A stretch of DNA of 64,000 bases from Strongyloides papillosus. Taxonomy: Eukaryota; Nematoda; Chromadorea; Rhabditida; Strongyloididae. The stretch covers positions 1,488,001 to 1,552,000 of the forward strand of contig SRSI01000009.1 of assembly GCA_005656395.1 (NCBI GenBank), written 5' to 3'. How positions within the stretch are numbered: position 1 is the first letter of the stretch; every line of letters begins with the position of its first letter. The notes beneath the pieces were generated by a model. The model saw only the letters and a list, made by a program, of their open reading frames with translations, did not search any database and had not been told where the DNA came from. This document shows, piece by piece, positions 36,455 to 50,278 of this stretch. A program made the translations under genes and the position numbers.

Positions 36455-37530
36455 ATGTTTATAAGACTTAAAAGAAAATATAAATTATTATTTGTGTTTG
36501 TTACTTTACTTTTCATTTTTTCATTTTCAATTGGAGTTCTAGATTATTTTAGACAAAAACCATTTAGCGAATTTAAATGGGAACCATATGGTGTAGATGT
36601 ACGAAGACAGGTAAATATTTTTAGTAATATTTTTAGAATAGTTTATAGGTAATATTACAAATTACTGATAATAAACCTGAAATCAAAGAAATTAATTCCT
36701 TTCCAAAATACTTAATTTCACCTTCTTGTGATAATCAAAAATTAGGAGAAAAACGATCAATTTTAATTATTGTTAAGAGTGCACCAAATAGGTATGAATA
36801 TAGAGAAGCTATTCGTGATACATGGGGTAAACAAACAAATATATTAGGTTTTAAAATTCGAACAATTTTTGTAATGGGAAATGATGTTAACAGTAAAAAA
36901 AATATTGAAAATGAATATAATCTATACAAAGATTTATTAATTGGTGATTTTATTGATAATTATCGTAATAATACATTAAAACTAGTAGTATCTTTTGATT
37001 ACGCTAAAAATTATTGTAATATTCCAAATCCAATCCCTTTTTACTTATTTATTGATGATGATTATTTTCTTTCAATGGAAAATTTGATAAGTGAAGTAAA
37101 ACGTCATATTCCATCGGAAAGACTTTATATGGGATACCGTTTTGATTCTACACCTTTTAGAATAAATTTAGCCAAACACTATGTAAGTTATATTATTTTT
37201 TGATTTTAATATATTATTTTTATTCAGATTTCATTATCTGATTATCCGTACTCAAGATGGCCTCCATATATTTCTGCAGGAGCTGTTTTGATAACTAATA
37301 CAACATTAAGTGAATTTTATTATGCTTCAAAATATGTGAAAATTTTTAAATTTGATGATATATATACAGGAATTATTGCCTATTTGTTAGGAATTACACC
37401 TATTCACAATGAAAGGTTTGTCTTCTGGAGAGGTGATGTAGATAATGATGATTTTACAATTAATATAGCACATCATGGTTTTGATCCAATTATGTTACGA
37501 AATAGGTGGATACAATTGCATAATTTATGA
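36455..37530 (+). CDS. GT31 family beta-1,3-galactosyltransferase-like protein
   Basis: Three exons: 36455-36610, 36649-37182 and 37228-37530, with introns of 38 and 45 bp; 330 aa. A type II Golgi membrane layout is clear: short basic N-terminus (MFIRLKRKYK), one hydrophobic span (LLFVFVTLLFIFSFSIGVL), then a lumenal catalytic domain. GT31 signatures are SAPNRYEYREAIRDTWG, the DxD-type metal site FLFIDDDYFLS-like (sequence YLFIDDDYF), RWPPYISAGAVLIT and a late FDDIYTGIIAYLLGI (the conserved E/D-D-V-Y-x-G position). It probably transfers Gal or GlcNAc in beta-1,3 linkage; donor and acceptor cannot be told. No 1:1 C. elegans ortholog is claimed. Confidence 0.9.
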
Positions 37531-38148
37531 TAATAAAATACAAAGTGCAATAAAACTTTATTTACTAATAGTAGTTATATTTTGTTTAATATATTGTAAA
37601 TATTCGATAAATGAATGTTAATTATATGTACTAGCATAATATGTAAATTATAAGCAAATAAAAAAAAATATAAACATATAACTTTTTAACATCTATGAAA
37701 GATGAAAAATGACTATTTTTAATGTTAGTTATTTATTTTTAAATAAATTTAATGAAATGCTATAATATAATTATATAAAGCTAAATATAAAATAAGATTA
37801 GAAGCATAAAAAATGAAATGCTAATAAACTTATTCCATATATTAATAAAAATTTTCTATAAACAACATAAACATCAGGCAAGTAAACAGAAATGTCATAG
37901 CTGATTTGTTTTAAAAATTCATACAATTTAACAATAAAAAAATATCTTTCATTCAAGATATTGCAGTGGTATTTGAAAAGTTAAAATAAATTACTGGCTA
38001 GATCTATTAATTTTTTTTTGTTTTATTTTTTAAGTTAAATAAATAAAGTTGGGTCCTAAGAGATCTTATCGCATTCTTTTTTTTTATTTCACTGGCAGTC
38101 AATACGTATTTATATTTCTTATTTTGTTGTTAATATTTTTATAATTCT
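37531..38148. other. Convergent intergenic spacer
   Basis: About 600 bp between the glycosyltransferase and nhr-25 3' ends; no gene seen. The part next to nhr-25 is presumably its 3' UTR. Confidence 0.55.
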
Positions 38149-41100
38149 TTACAAGGAATTATAAACAGCTTGTTGAGGATTATTATCTTCTTGACTGCGA
38201 AGCATCTCTTTTAACAATGAACAATCAATTTGGCCCATTTGATATTTTGTATATAAAAACTTCTGAGCTTGTCTTGCAAGAGATCTATAAATAATAAGAA
38301 AAAGATTATTAATTGTAATAAAATGATATTAATTTATGTGTATAATTAAGGAGAGTCATGTAATTGTTATTTACTGTATTGTAAGAAAACAATTAAAGGA
38401 TCAAGAAATGAATGACCTTGTGTTAACTGATTCTTGGCATTATTATGAAATACTTTTATAATATTTAATTATACGATAGCCTGTACTTATTTACATACTA
38501 TTACTTACCGTATCTGTGTAAATAACGATCTTAAATCATTTTCAGAAATTAAACTTAATCCTTTATATTCAACCCAAGAATAAAGAATTGATGCATGAAT
38601 TTCCTTTATCAAGGCAATATTTTTTAAATTTTCATGTAGACCAGCACCGTTACCGTATACCAATGATTCATCAAATAAAGCTAAAAATTTAACAGCCGTA
38701 TAGTCATAACGATCAAATCGTAGACTTTGCATCCTATGTACTAATTCATCCCATTTGGGTTGTAATGATTCACAACCAAGTAATCCAACAACTGCTGTAG
38801 GGATGCGAAAACCATTAACATCAAAATTAAGTTCAGGATGTACTTCATTATTAATAATAGCAAATGTAAAATCAATTAAATGTATTGTTGACCAGGAGCT
38901 ATATAATAATTTCATTTGATCATCCATATGAAGTTTATCAAAATATGGAACATGTTTAACCCATGATACTAAGGAGTTTAATGATTCTTCAACAACAGAT
39001 ACACTATATTGGAATCTATCAGATACGTTATTTGTTTGTTTTTGAAGAAGATGATATACAGGAGAACAATTTTCTAGTGATTTTGATAATTCATCTAGAA
39101 TGTTAGTTGTTTTAGGCCTTGAATAGAATACTTGATCAATTGTTGTTTCTGTAGGAAGTGGACATATTGGTAATAATGGTGAGGCATTATTGATACTAGA
39201 AGCAATATTTGATGGAATAGTTGTAATGGGTGTCATATTTGCATATGATATATGACCAATAGTTGTATTTTGAAAACCATTATTACTATAATCAACATTA
39301 CCTTGTGATGTTGGCATAAAATTTTCCATAAAAGTTGGTTGATTAGATCTTTGACCATATGGTTCAAAATGTTCTGATTTTATACAAGCATATACAGGAA
39401 ATGTAGTATTGGATATTTGATTTCCTTGTGGATCAACATTTGTTCCAAGAAGTGCTGCAATATTATCACTTTGCATATAATTTGGTGTTGGTCTATTCAT
39501 CACAAAATCACTAATATTTGATGAAGAATGTGTTGAATTAGAAAGAGTTGGTGACTGAATCAAGAGATCATATTCTTGTTTTATTTTTCCCTCGGTATTG
39601 TCAAAGTATGATAATTGTGAAGAGTTTTCCGGTGTACTGGAATGAATCAATTAATATACTTTTTTATTTATATTACTTTTTTTGTTAGGATAATTAAAGA
39701 GTAAAATTCTGAGGCCGCTAAACTATCAAGAGCTCTTATAGTAGTAATTGCCACCTTATAAGAAGTTATATAAAGAATATCTATTAATGTTTATAATCAA
39801 TGCGGTGGTCCCCCTTTAAAAACATTATTTTGTCCTCGGTTATTGGAATATCTCATGCCGACCATGTCAATTGCCACTTTGATGGATATAAATTACTTTA
39901 GATAAATAATTAAAATTATAATATCGGAATCAAACAAAGACTGGCAATTATGTGACTGGCATAAAGAATAGGAATAATCTTTTCATAATACATCATTTTC
40001 GGCGTCTTTTTTTTATTTATTATTATGATAAAAGTTACCTTCTATTAATCATTCCGTCAGTGGTACTCGTAGTATTACTGGTAGTTGAAGATGTTGCTTG
40101 AAAAGATCCTGTAGTTGAGCCGGCAGAAGATGAATTGGTTGATGTTGGAGATAATGATGTATTTATAACAGATGCATTATTTGTTCCTGATGATAAAGCA
40201 ATTCTTTGCATTCTTTGTGCACGATCACGTTTATAATACGAGCCAAATTTATTTCTACCTCCTCTCATTCTATCTTCTCGAACGGCTATAAAGATTTTAA
40301 AGTAATTATTATTATTGTATATCATATTTTTTTATTGTATGAAAATGTTTAGTAGTTAATGTTATTCATTATATATTTAATTATATGAAATCTCTGCATG
40401 TGTTCAATAGTTATCAAATTCCAATCACTCTTATCTTCCCCCTAACTTTTTTTACTTTATTAATTGAAGTAATATGTTTTTCTGTAAAGGTCATGACAGG
40501 TAGCACTCTGTGGGAAACGTTCAATTTAATCAAATAGAAAATCTAAATACTTCTAATTAATGGATTCACTGTCTTTTGTCACTTTTATAACCACATTTAC
40601 ATGCAACAATGAAAATGATAATTAGAGTTTGGTGAAAGTACTTTCTCATAGATAAACTAGGATTTTTATGACCACTCTATAATTATATGATGGAATGTTT
40701 AAAGATAGCAGTATATTATGGTTCTAGTAACCGAAAGAAAGTTTCCTTGCGCAAATTGCGAAAATCGGTGAAGATCCTTATGTGATAGGATCAGAGGATT
40801 AAATGAATTGCATAAATAAATCTGTTTGATCATAAAAGTTAACTTTTTGTTTTGATGTTGCGATATTACTTTTAAATGATATATACATAAATATATACTT
40901 ATAAAAACAATGGTACTTTAATATATTTATGAAAATTAATTTAACAAATTTATATACATGTACATGATAATAAAAATGGCATAGATAGCCTTAGGGTAGC
41001 TAAAGATGAATACTCATTGGGATGTTACGCCATCATTTGAGTGTTTTAAGTGAAAAAGTAGATAAAAGAAGAAACTAGTCTATAGCTTTTTATGTATATT

Positions 41101-42331
41101 TTCTTTATGTTTCAAGTTGTAATATATCAATATTTATTTCCATACAACTTTCCCTGATCGTCTGGACGGATATGTAAATATTCATCAATTGAGCTATCCA
41201 ACAACTGGTCAGACGGCTTTTAATAATATATACTAAGTTATATGTTGGAAATGATTCACGCGGGGCTCAAATTAACATATACACAACATCATGAAAACTG
41301 TTTCATTATATTGTCAACTTTCATTTATATAATAGAAATTGTTAAACAATAATGTTGTATTATATAGAGGCATTTGGTAGTATGAAAAGATGAGTACTTT
41401 CCCTACATTATTACAATATTTGGACTGGTTTTTACATCTATACTCAAATTTCTTTTTTCTTCTTATTATTATTATTATCCTTATCGGTAATATCTCTTAA
41501 CTGCGGTAGTAGTAGAAAGAAAAAGAAGAGTTAAATTACGATGCTACAAAAAAGCGACATACTAATTGGATCATATGATATATGGCCAAGTTAATTTGAT
41601 TAAATATATAATGATAGAATTCTTGTCAGTATTTTCAATCACTAATTATAGTATAGAAAAGATCATATACATCTCAAAAGTATATAATAAATAATGATAG
41701 ATTATGTGAGTATAAGAGATATATAATATATTATATTTCATAATAACAACATACCTTCAACTTTCATTCCTCTGTCAATACATTTTTTAAAACGGCAATG
41801 TGGACACCTTTTTCTACATGTTTTGTCAATTGGACAATTTTGATCTGCTGAACATTGATATTGTTTTTTATTTTGAACAGTTCTTTTAAAAAAACCTTTA
41901 CATGATTCACATGTTAATAGTCCATAATGATATCCAGAAACTCTATCACCACATACAGGACAATTTTCTTGATCAACAGGTGACAATGCATTTGTATTAC
42001 TTCTTCTGTTACCACCTCGTTGTGTTCCAGTTGGTTGTTGAGTAATTTGTTGTTGTTGTTGCTGCTGCTGCTGAATTAATTCAGTGGGAAGATAAAAATC
42101 TTGAGGTGGTTGTTGTTGGTAGGATTGTAACATTTGTTGATTTGGATTTATAATATGATGATGTGATAAAGTATGAATATTGTGGTGATGAGGATGATAA
42201 GTATTATTTAAATGATGAGAAGTAGCAAAATGTGGATTAATATCTTCTAATTTAGAAGTTGATGCTGAAACAGGAGGAAGAATAACGGTAGAGCCTAGAG
42301 AAGTAGCTGACTCTAACCCAACCATTGACAT
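38149..42331 (-). CDS. nhr-25: Nuclear hormone receptor of the NR5A (FTZ-F1) group
   Basis: Four coding exons: 42331-41755, 40285-40039, 39636-38509 and 38284-38149; 695 aa, all phases consistent. It binds DNA as a monomer at TCAAGGTCA-type sites. The DNA-binding domain runs from [23 protein letters not shown] (P-box ESCKG) to [11 protein letters not shown], followed across an intron by the FTZ-F1 box ([20 protein letters not shown]), diagnostic for NR5A. A long disordered hinge precedes the ligand-binding domain (about 200 aa, [18 protein letters not shown]). The last exon supplies the AF-2 helix (SLLKEML). The N-terminus is His/Gln-rich with nine consecutive Gln (42073-42047). The ATG chosen lies 11 bases after TTTTTTTTAG; extra 5' exons or isoforms, as in C. 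elegans, are possible. Intron 1 is 1.47 kb. Confidence 0.94.
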
Positions 42332-45300
42332 AGATAGTAAATCTAAAAAAAAAAAGCTATATATGGTGAAAAATAATCGAAATAGTGGTATTTTGTTAAC
42401 AATGATCGTTTGCGCAAAAATTTTTATCACGGAGCATAACATATACAACATGTTATAAATATATGTATAGGTAATAAAAAAGTATATTGTATAAAGTAAT
42501 ATTATTATAAAGAAAAGCCATCAAATATTTTTGATACAAAAAGAAACGGTAATTATTAAAATATATTTTTATATCATAATGTAATAAATTAAATTGTTTC
42601 AACATAGCTTCTAGATATATTATATATACATATTATAAATATATTTGCAATAATTGTTATGAATTACTTTCCGATATTAGGAGCTCTGAAGTTAACTACG
42701 TGCAGGTTCTACATACATATATTACTACGTCAATTGTGGACGAGTAGCTGATTAGAAGAATAGTTGTATGATTTTAGTGTTGTCGCATATCACAACATAT
42801 ATAGAAGCTGGTGGTGGTGAAAATTCATAATGTGTCCGCGCCATACTCGTATTCATGAAAAATACTACTATAGTATGCATTTGTACCTGAGGAAGACATA
42901 TCACAAAAGGGGGAGGGTATATGTGCGCAACTGAATTTATGAGAGTAAGAGTCGAATGGGAAGGCTTGTTAAAGTGTTGATTTATTTGGATAGTGGGCTA
43001 GGAAATTTCAAAGACAGTAATTTTATTTACGGCCATATAAGCATCATGGTACGCCTACATTTTAAGTACTTCAACAACAATAGGTGAACACTTATTTATT
43101 AAGGCAAAAAAATTTTTTTTATTTATTGCAAAAAATTTATAAATATAATATTAAATAAAAACATTAAATTAATTGGTAATAAATAAAACATATTTTAAAA
43201 AAGATTTTTTTATTGAAAATGAAATTAGTATGGGACAAAAATAATAAAAAAATGGAAGACGAGATTTGTGAAAGTAGTGATACCACGAAATTACCCGTTC
43301 TTATATTTAGGGTCAAGGTTTTGATTAGTATTTTGACCTCCAAATTTGAAGCAACTTCAATATTTGTGTACTTAAAGTTTATTTGTTATTCCTGATATAT
43401 AGAATAATTTTTTATACTTCTATTGCAACAATTTAATATAAAAAATTACTTAACATCTATTTATAAATTTATAATTTAGAATATTTTAACAATTGTAAAT
43501 TTATGTCTTATGATAATTATATATCTTTATTATATCCTTATTAGAAATTAAAAACTTTCTTTAGGCTTATCTATATCTCATAAATTTTACAACTTTTCAT
43601 ACTAAATCTAATAAATTTTATTTCAAAATGCCATAATAATGTCTGTTACGACATATATGATAATTAATAAAAAAAAATGTCAAAATTTTTACACGTCACT
43701 AGTGAACACTATATTTAGCAATGCCTTCTCATCTGTTGTCATTTTTGTCGCGTTCTTCAACACATTTTTTAAAATTTTTATTATATGATACCTAGTTTTT
43801 ATTTCTTCATCCATTATACTTTTAATGACCACCTGTTGGTTAAATATAATCCTGATTTGGTGTTTTGAGAAATGGACTTAGACAACAAGATGAGATTATT
43901 TAGTGGCACCTTAAGAAATTTAAATAAAACAAGTTTAGGTGAAAATGAATAGGACTATAATTTGTATTTATATAACAATCACGTTTTTAAAATTAGAAAA
44001 AAAATTTTTTAATATAGCAAAAAAAAAAGTTTTTATGAAAGTTTTTCTAACATTTTTTCAAATTATACTTACAATGAAAAATTATTTTTTCTATCTACCA
44101 AGGTAAATTGAAAAAGTACTGATAAAGGATAATTAATAAATAGAAATATTTTCTAGTTGTAATTTTTTTTGAGAAAAAAATATTATGAACAATAAAATAG
44201 CGTGTATTTATCAATAGATGTCCAACTTTTTATTCATCTTTGAATCTATATATGCCTCCATTAGCAACTTTTCCGTGATGCTGCAATTTGTTAGTGTCTC
44301 TTTTTATTCATCTAAAAACCTGTTTTTCATGCCAGTATACTATAAGAGTGGTGACAAAAGTTTCAACCTAATCGGAGAGACAGAAAAGTAGAATTATATA
44401 TTATCTATTTTGGTTAAAATATATGAGATTGGTAAAAGAAAAGGGAAAATTTAGACAAAGAAATATATAAGGAAACAATGATATTTTAACAATTTCAAAT
44501 AATTTTTATCATTTACTTTTATTATTCATTGTTTACTTTTAAATTAATATACTTATAAATGAAAAATAAAAACTTTTACAAAGTTTTTAAAAAAGATTTG
44601 TGATGCCGATCATCAGATGAGCGATTATTTTATGAGAACATTCATTTCATAAAATGCTGGTGTAAAGAGTTGATTACATCAAGAGTAAATGATTGGCAAT
44701 CATGACAATATCAATTGTATAGATCACCGACATAAACAACACGGTCTTTCATATATAGTAAAGCGGCTTTTAGATATTTCAACTAACATTTAATTTACTA
44801 AAAAAATTTCATTTTATTATATAATAGTTTAAATATTTCCCAATTGATAATTTTAAATATCCATATTTTTTCTTTTAATTTGATTTAATATTGTAAAAGA
44901 ATTATTTAGTTGACAAAACACTCCATCAAATTACTATAACAAAATATTAAATTTGTCGGTTATTACGTTAATTTCTTTAATACATAAAAGTGTAAGTAAA
45001 TAAAGCCAAATTGAAAATCCTATTATTAAATGATTAAGATTATTAAAAAACCTGTGTATAAGACGATTGAACGAAATAACCAACTTGCAACATAAGTATA
45101 TTTCTATAATTGTGCACGTAAATAAAATGTTATCTTTTCTTTTTCTATTTTCTTTTTTACATTTCAATAAATAATTTCTGTCTCACGTCTATAAAAGAGG
45201 AAATTGGCTTAAAGAAACGGTAGGTTATGGTAAATTAGGCATATGAAGAAGCATTATTGAAATGTGGTGAATAGAGTTATGTAAATATATGCTTTTTTTG

Positions 45301-47687
45301 GTTGTTGTTAATGGAATTGTATGATAGTATAATGAGGGAATGTTTATTGTACTAATGTTATCTCTTAAAATAATGACTATTCATTTAATTTTTTTTTCCT
45401 ATTCATAATATTATATCATAGAAATAAGTATCATGGTTAATATCTTTTTTATAAATATAACAAAATTTTTACATTATATTCAAACACTTATGAAAATTAT
45501 TTGATAAAAAAATCTAGTTATTGATATATTTAACGAATGTAATTTTTAAGAGTAAAAAAAATTCTAAAATTTGATAAGAAATAATAATTAGTCAAAATTA
45601 TATATTATTATTATAAGATTGAAAAGAATGTACTATCTGCAAATGTTAAATATTAAAAAAAAATACATAAACATTTAGATGCGACATAAATAATATGTAC
45701 TTTTATCTACATATACAATATAAATTTATTTTTTTAGTTACTATGAACAATTCACTTTCTATTTTTTTAATTGATACCGGCTTTTTTTCATAAAGACAAC
45801 TAAAAATCAGTGGGATATATTTAACATCGTTTTTTCATTTTCTCATTAATTCATATATCATTGTTTAACTATTTATAGCTATGGATATATCCTCTCAAAT
45901 TTGTGACTTTCAAATTTTATTATATATACTAATTGTTGCTACCTGCGCAAAATATATATATGTATAAATATAAATATAATGGGTATTCGGGATAAATTGT
46001 GATTTATCCAAAAGTATCTAATTGACGATAGAATGATTTGCACTTTCGTTAAAAGTAATTATTTATGAATGATCAAAAAAAGCCGCTTCATATCTTTACG
46101 GTAGCATATATAGACAGTTGAGTTTTATTTAATAGATATTATAACTGCACAATGAAAAGTAGGGAGAAAATACATGCATATCAAATTTTTACTTTTTATG
46201 TTTGTTCATAAAGACAACTTTTTTAAATTTGAGAGGCTCATAAAAAGTTTCATAAAAAGTTTTTATTTTATTTTATAAAAATTTGGAAACACCAAATTGT
46301 AATAATAAATATAAAAAGCAAATGCTATCATCGTTCCTATCTTTTTCAAAATAAATAACCATATCTTGAATGTGTGGTAGTATTAATGTTGATGAAGCGA
46401 GTATAGAAAAAATGTAATGATGAGAAGACATAATTTTAGTTACTGCCATTCAAAGATCAAATAGAATTAAAAAGAAAAGAGGAAAAGAAATGAAAAAAAA
46501 AGTATTGAAAAATAAAATTTATTCACGGAAAAGCTTCACTATTCAATTTCTAATATCTATTGAACAAAGGCTGCTATAAACATGTAAACATTGTCACAAT
46601 TCTCGAAACCATTTGATGTCATTTTTGAGGACAAGGTCATAATCTTCTTAGCCAATGCAAAAACCTGTACCATTTATTTTAATTTTTTAACCAATTTCTT
46701 TATCTACTTTTACTATATATACATGAATGAATGTACCATTTTGCAAGGGAGCAACGGATGCTTTAATAAAGTTGAACCTTTATTATATAAAATTTGTTAG
46801 ATTTTTATGCTCTGTTTTTTGATTACAAGACAACAGATATTTGATTGACATATTTTAAGACCATCAATGGTAAAAATATTTATAAGTTATCATCAAAATA
46901 TCAATTTACTGCTTTTTCTTAACTTTTATATTCAATTATTCATATAAATTATTACGTGTATTTAATGGAAGAAAAAATACGTACTAAAACATTTTATATA
47001 AATAATTTTCTTTTATAAAATAAATTATTTTACTTAATTACAACATTTTTTCAATAATAGTGGTAATAAAAGTATAGATAAAATATTAATTATACTTTAG
47101 AAAAAGAAAATCATTTAGTTACAAATCAATTTTATAATTACAACTATAAATATTAAATAAATCTTTATTATAATGTGAAAATTCAAGGTATATTATATAT
47201 CTTGGCAAAACTTTTCATGCATTATACATGTAATGTAATTGATGGTAGTTGAAGATGGATTTGGCAACAAATAAAATATAGCTGTAATTAGGCGACACTT
47301 TTTTAGAAGTGAAATTTTATTAATCAAAAAAAGTGAAAAGAAAAGAAGTGAGGAAAAATAAGTTGTATTGGATTTTTCTATGACATGATCATGTGAGAAG
47401 ATGATGGTGTTCTAATTCAAGGACATTCTCTAATTTCTTTTAGTTTTTTGGTTTCAATTGCTTTTTGCAAAGATATGGTAATTCACAATACTGTTGATTT
47501 ATTTGTAGGGATTGAAGATTTATAAATTTTTCTACATTTAATTTCTTTATATTAAAATAAATATAAATATATTATCACACATTTGATCTGAGATGTAATA
47601 ATGATAAGATAAGTAAAGATTTCTGAACTACATTTATAGTAATGTTTATAAACACTTCATTAAAGTGTAGTAAAATAAACAATTGAA
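42332..47687. other. Large non-coding region upstream of nhr-25
   Basis: About 5.4 kb, the longest gene-free stretch of the window, between two divergently read genes. The part at 42660-43060 is clearly less AT-rich than the rest and may be a promoter or enhancer. A CAAGGTCA half-site occurs at 46632-46639. Open frames at 43213-43395, 44934-45167 and 46591-46800 look like chance. Possible content: distal nhr-25 exons and cis-regulatory DNA. Confidence 0.45.
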
Positions 47688-48195
47688 ATGAAAAAATTTA
47701 TCTTCCTTTTATTATTAGCCGTTTATTATGTAGTAGGCATTTGGATGGTTACCACAAAGCATGGATCATATATTGTAGTGATATTAAACTTCATTACTAT
47801 ACCATTATTTTTTACAATAACAATACTATACAATTGTAAGTTTATTCTTTGAGTATTCCGTCATTTTTATTTATTAAAAAAATTGAATAAAATGCCGTCC
47901 TGTAATTAGAGGTTACATCCGCATATAACTATACTTAAAAAAGTTCATTTAAACTTTTTGACCATAAACCGGAAATTACCGTTTAGAATAAGTCAGATGA
48001 ATAGAGAGTCTAAAAGATGATACTTGAATAAGTGTGAATTGTTATTACATAAATTTAAAGAAGTACCGTATTAATTAAATCACAATGTTTGTTTATACTA
48101 TACTAATTTAAATGTTTATAGTGCCGAAGAAGATTCAAAAAAAACTTTTACAACAGTATGAAAGAATTAAAAAGCGATGCTGGAAGAATGATTAA
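47688..48195 (+). CDS. Two-exon membrane microprotein, unknown function
   Basis: Two short exons, 47688-47835 and 48122-48195, joined by a 286-bp GT-AG intron (donor GTAAGT, acceptor TTTATAG); 73 aa. The split codon (T|TG, Leu) keeps the frame. Residues 1-19 form a hydrophobic segment (MKKFIFLLLLAVYYVVGIW), followed by a short polar loop and a second hydrophobic segment of about 20 residues (YIVVILNFITIPLFFTITIL). A basic cytosolic tail of 23 residues follows (LPKKIQKKLLQQYERIKKR). Two-pass hairpin topology with the tail in the cytosol is predicted. I do not recognise a family. Support comes from canonical splice sites, the coherent membrane pattern and the basic tail in the second exon; there is no homology evidence. 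Confidence 0.5.
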
Positions 48196-48365
48196 TATTT
48201 AATTTTTTTATTTTAATATTATATTGTATATTATAATAATGAAAAAAAAATTAATAAAATATTTAATAGTAAATTTAATTAATTCAATCATTTTGTATCT
48301 TGTTAGAAACTTTAACATAATTGATGCATTTTTTTAAGGACTATCATATTAAAAATTGCTTTTTA

Positions 48366-50046
48366 TTAAAATTTACAGCAAATTCCTTCATCCTCAGGGC
48401 CGAATGGATTAAATATACAATGAGCATTGCTAGGACATCCAACTGGTGAATATTCACTGGTAATTGTATTATTTTTCTCGTCAAAATTGTTTATCTCGAC
48501 AATTGGTAACATACATTTTATTGTTGTTATTGTTTGTGAAGCTCTTATTGCATTGTCAGTTACCAAATTCATACCAAAACTTTTACAAATTTCTTTATAA
48601 TCATTTATTTTAGGTGATGGACAGCAAACAGAATAGTTGATCTTTTTTCGTAAGTCTTTCCAATAATTGTAACAAAATTCGCTTTTACCACATTCATTTT
48701 CATCATCAGAGCAATCTGTAAAAGTGGTTAGTGGTACTGAACCTTCAATTTTTGGGCAATATGGTTTCTTGATACAATGTGATGGTGAAAAAGCAACAGT
48801 GGGATTTTCTAAATGCCAATTTTTTGGCATTGGCTCTGGTATGAATCCTTTTGGGCATTGGCAAACACCATCACGGCAAATGGTATTTGAATCCTTTTTA
48901 CAATCCAATAATATTTCACAATCTTCTCCTAAAACACTTCTTTTAATACATTCATTTCCAATTAAAATGTATCCATTTTGGCATTGACATATTTTATCAC
49001 CGTTATCAGCTAATAAACAAGCAGAATCTTTAACTGTAACACACTGTTGATCAATTGTACATTGACGGCCATGTCCTGCTAATGAGTAACATTTATCCTC
49101 AAAACGAATTGGTTTTGATGCTGTACATTCTCTTGGACAACATAAACTTTGATTTTTTGAACCTACTTCGAATGAAAAACAATAATGTGTTGATTTAGGA
49201 CATTTCCAACAATCTGTGTCGACAAGTGCTTTTCCAACAGGACATTTAGGCTCCAAACTGGGACAACAATATCCAAATTCATCTAAATCAGAAATTTTTT
49301 GACAGAATGTATCTTTTGGACATCCTCCTTTTTCGTAAGTACATAAAATATGTGCATTATTATGAACTATTGGATTTCCTATTGGACATTGTTTTTTAAA
49401 TATGCACTAAAATTATATTATATTTATTTAGCAAAGAAAAAAAATTACGTACTTTATTGTTGTTATTTGTAGTACCATCAATACAATCACATTGGTTTTT
49501 TTCATTACAATAAGAATATCCTGCTACACATTGATCATCTACACTACATTCTTCATTTAATTTTGATAATTTAAGACATTTATAAATATTTTTATATTTA
49601 TAATTTATATATCCTTGTGGACATTCAGTAACACAGGTATTTTCTAGTAAAAATTGTCCCTCTACACAACCACATTTACCGTTATTTGTACAAATAAAAT
49701 TACTTTGACAGTTTAATGACATTCCATTAGAATAACAGCCTTCACCAAATGTTGGATTTGGTTTACAATATGTCATTGTTTCAAAATCTGGATGGTAACC
49801 TTCAATACACTTACAATTTCCTAAGATACATTGAGATCCTGCTATTTTATTACATTCTTTTTGAGAGGAACATTCATCACCAATCATAGGCAGGAATTGT
49901 TTTGAGATATAATTGAATGAATTTGAGTAAGCTTTACTAAGAAGCCAATTAAATCCAGATTTTAAGTCTTTAAAATCATTTGTATATGGAACACCATTAA
50001 TAGAACTGAGAAATGTAGTAATAAATATGAAAATATGCACTAACAT
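48366..50046 (-). CDS. Secreted cysteine-rich EB-module protein
   Basis: Two exons, 50046-49453 and 49406-48366 (46-bp intron); 544 aa. An N-terminal signal peptide (MLVHIFIFITTFLSSINGV) predicts secretion. The rest is packed with regularly spaced cysteines in repeats of the EB-module type, e.g. GDECSSQKECN, then CILGNCKCIEGYHPD; GKCGCVEGQFLLENTC; LNEECSVDDQC; GRQCTIDQQC; and GEDCEILLDC...GVCQCPKGF. Several CCP or ICC pairs occur in further disulfide-rich segments (GYCCPSLEPKCP, SVCCPSP, GICCKF). Such proteins are extracellular or cuticle-associated in nematodes; function and partner are unknown. The short intron join restores a continuous cysteine pattern (NNNK|CIFKKQCPIG). Confidence 0.85.
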
Positions 50047-50278
50047 TTTACAATAAAAGAATAAAATGAATAATTATTATATATATAGTTAATTTCTTCA
50101 AATAATAATCACACCCAGTATAAGGTTTCAATAAATGTTTACAATATTAACGGAAGTTTCATAAGATTTTACATAACAATAATGTTATCATTCTAACAAA
50201 AGAAAGCGTTATGTTTGTCTAATGTTTACAAAGATTAAATTTAAATAGCAACTTAATATTTACCTGTTTACTTATTAT

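Noticed and set aside
41461..41480. Short TTATTATTATTAT tract in nhr-25 intron 1
   Set aside because: Too short and too common in this genome to count as a distinct repeat feature.
43213..43395. 60-codon plus-strand frame upstream of nhr-25
   Set aside because: Isolated, low complexity, no acceptor or partner exon.
44934..45167. 77-codon minus-strand frame
   Set aside because: Hydrophobic text typical of random A/T-rich codons; no start context or neighbouring exon.
46591..46800. 69-codon plus-strand frame
   Set aside because: Phe/Tyr-rich random-looking sequence; ATG context poor and no homology recognised.
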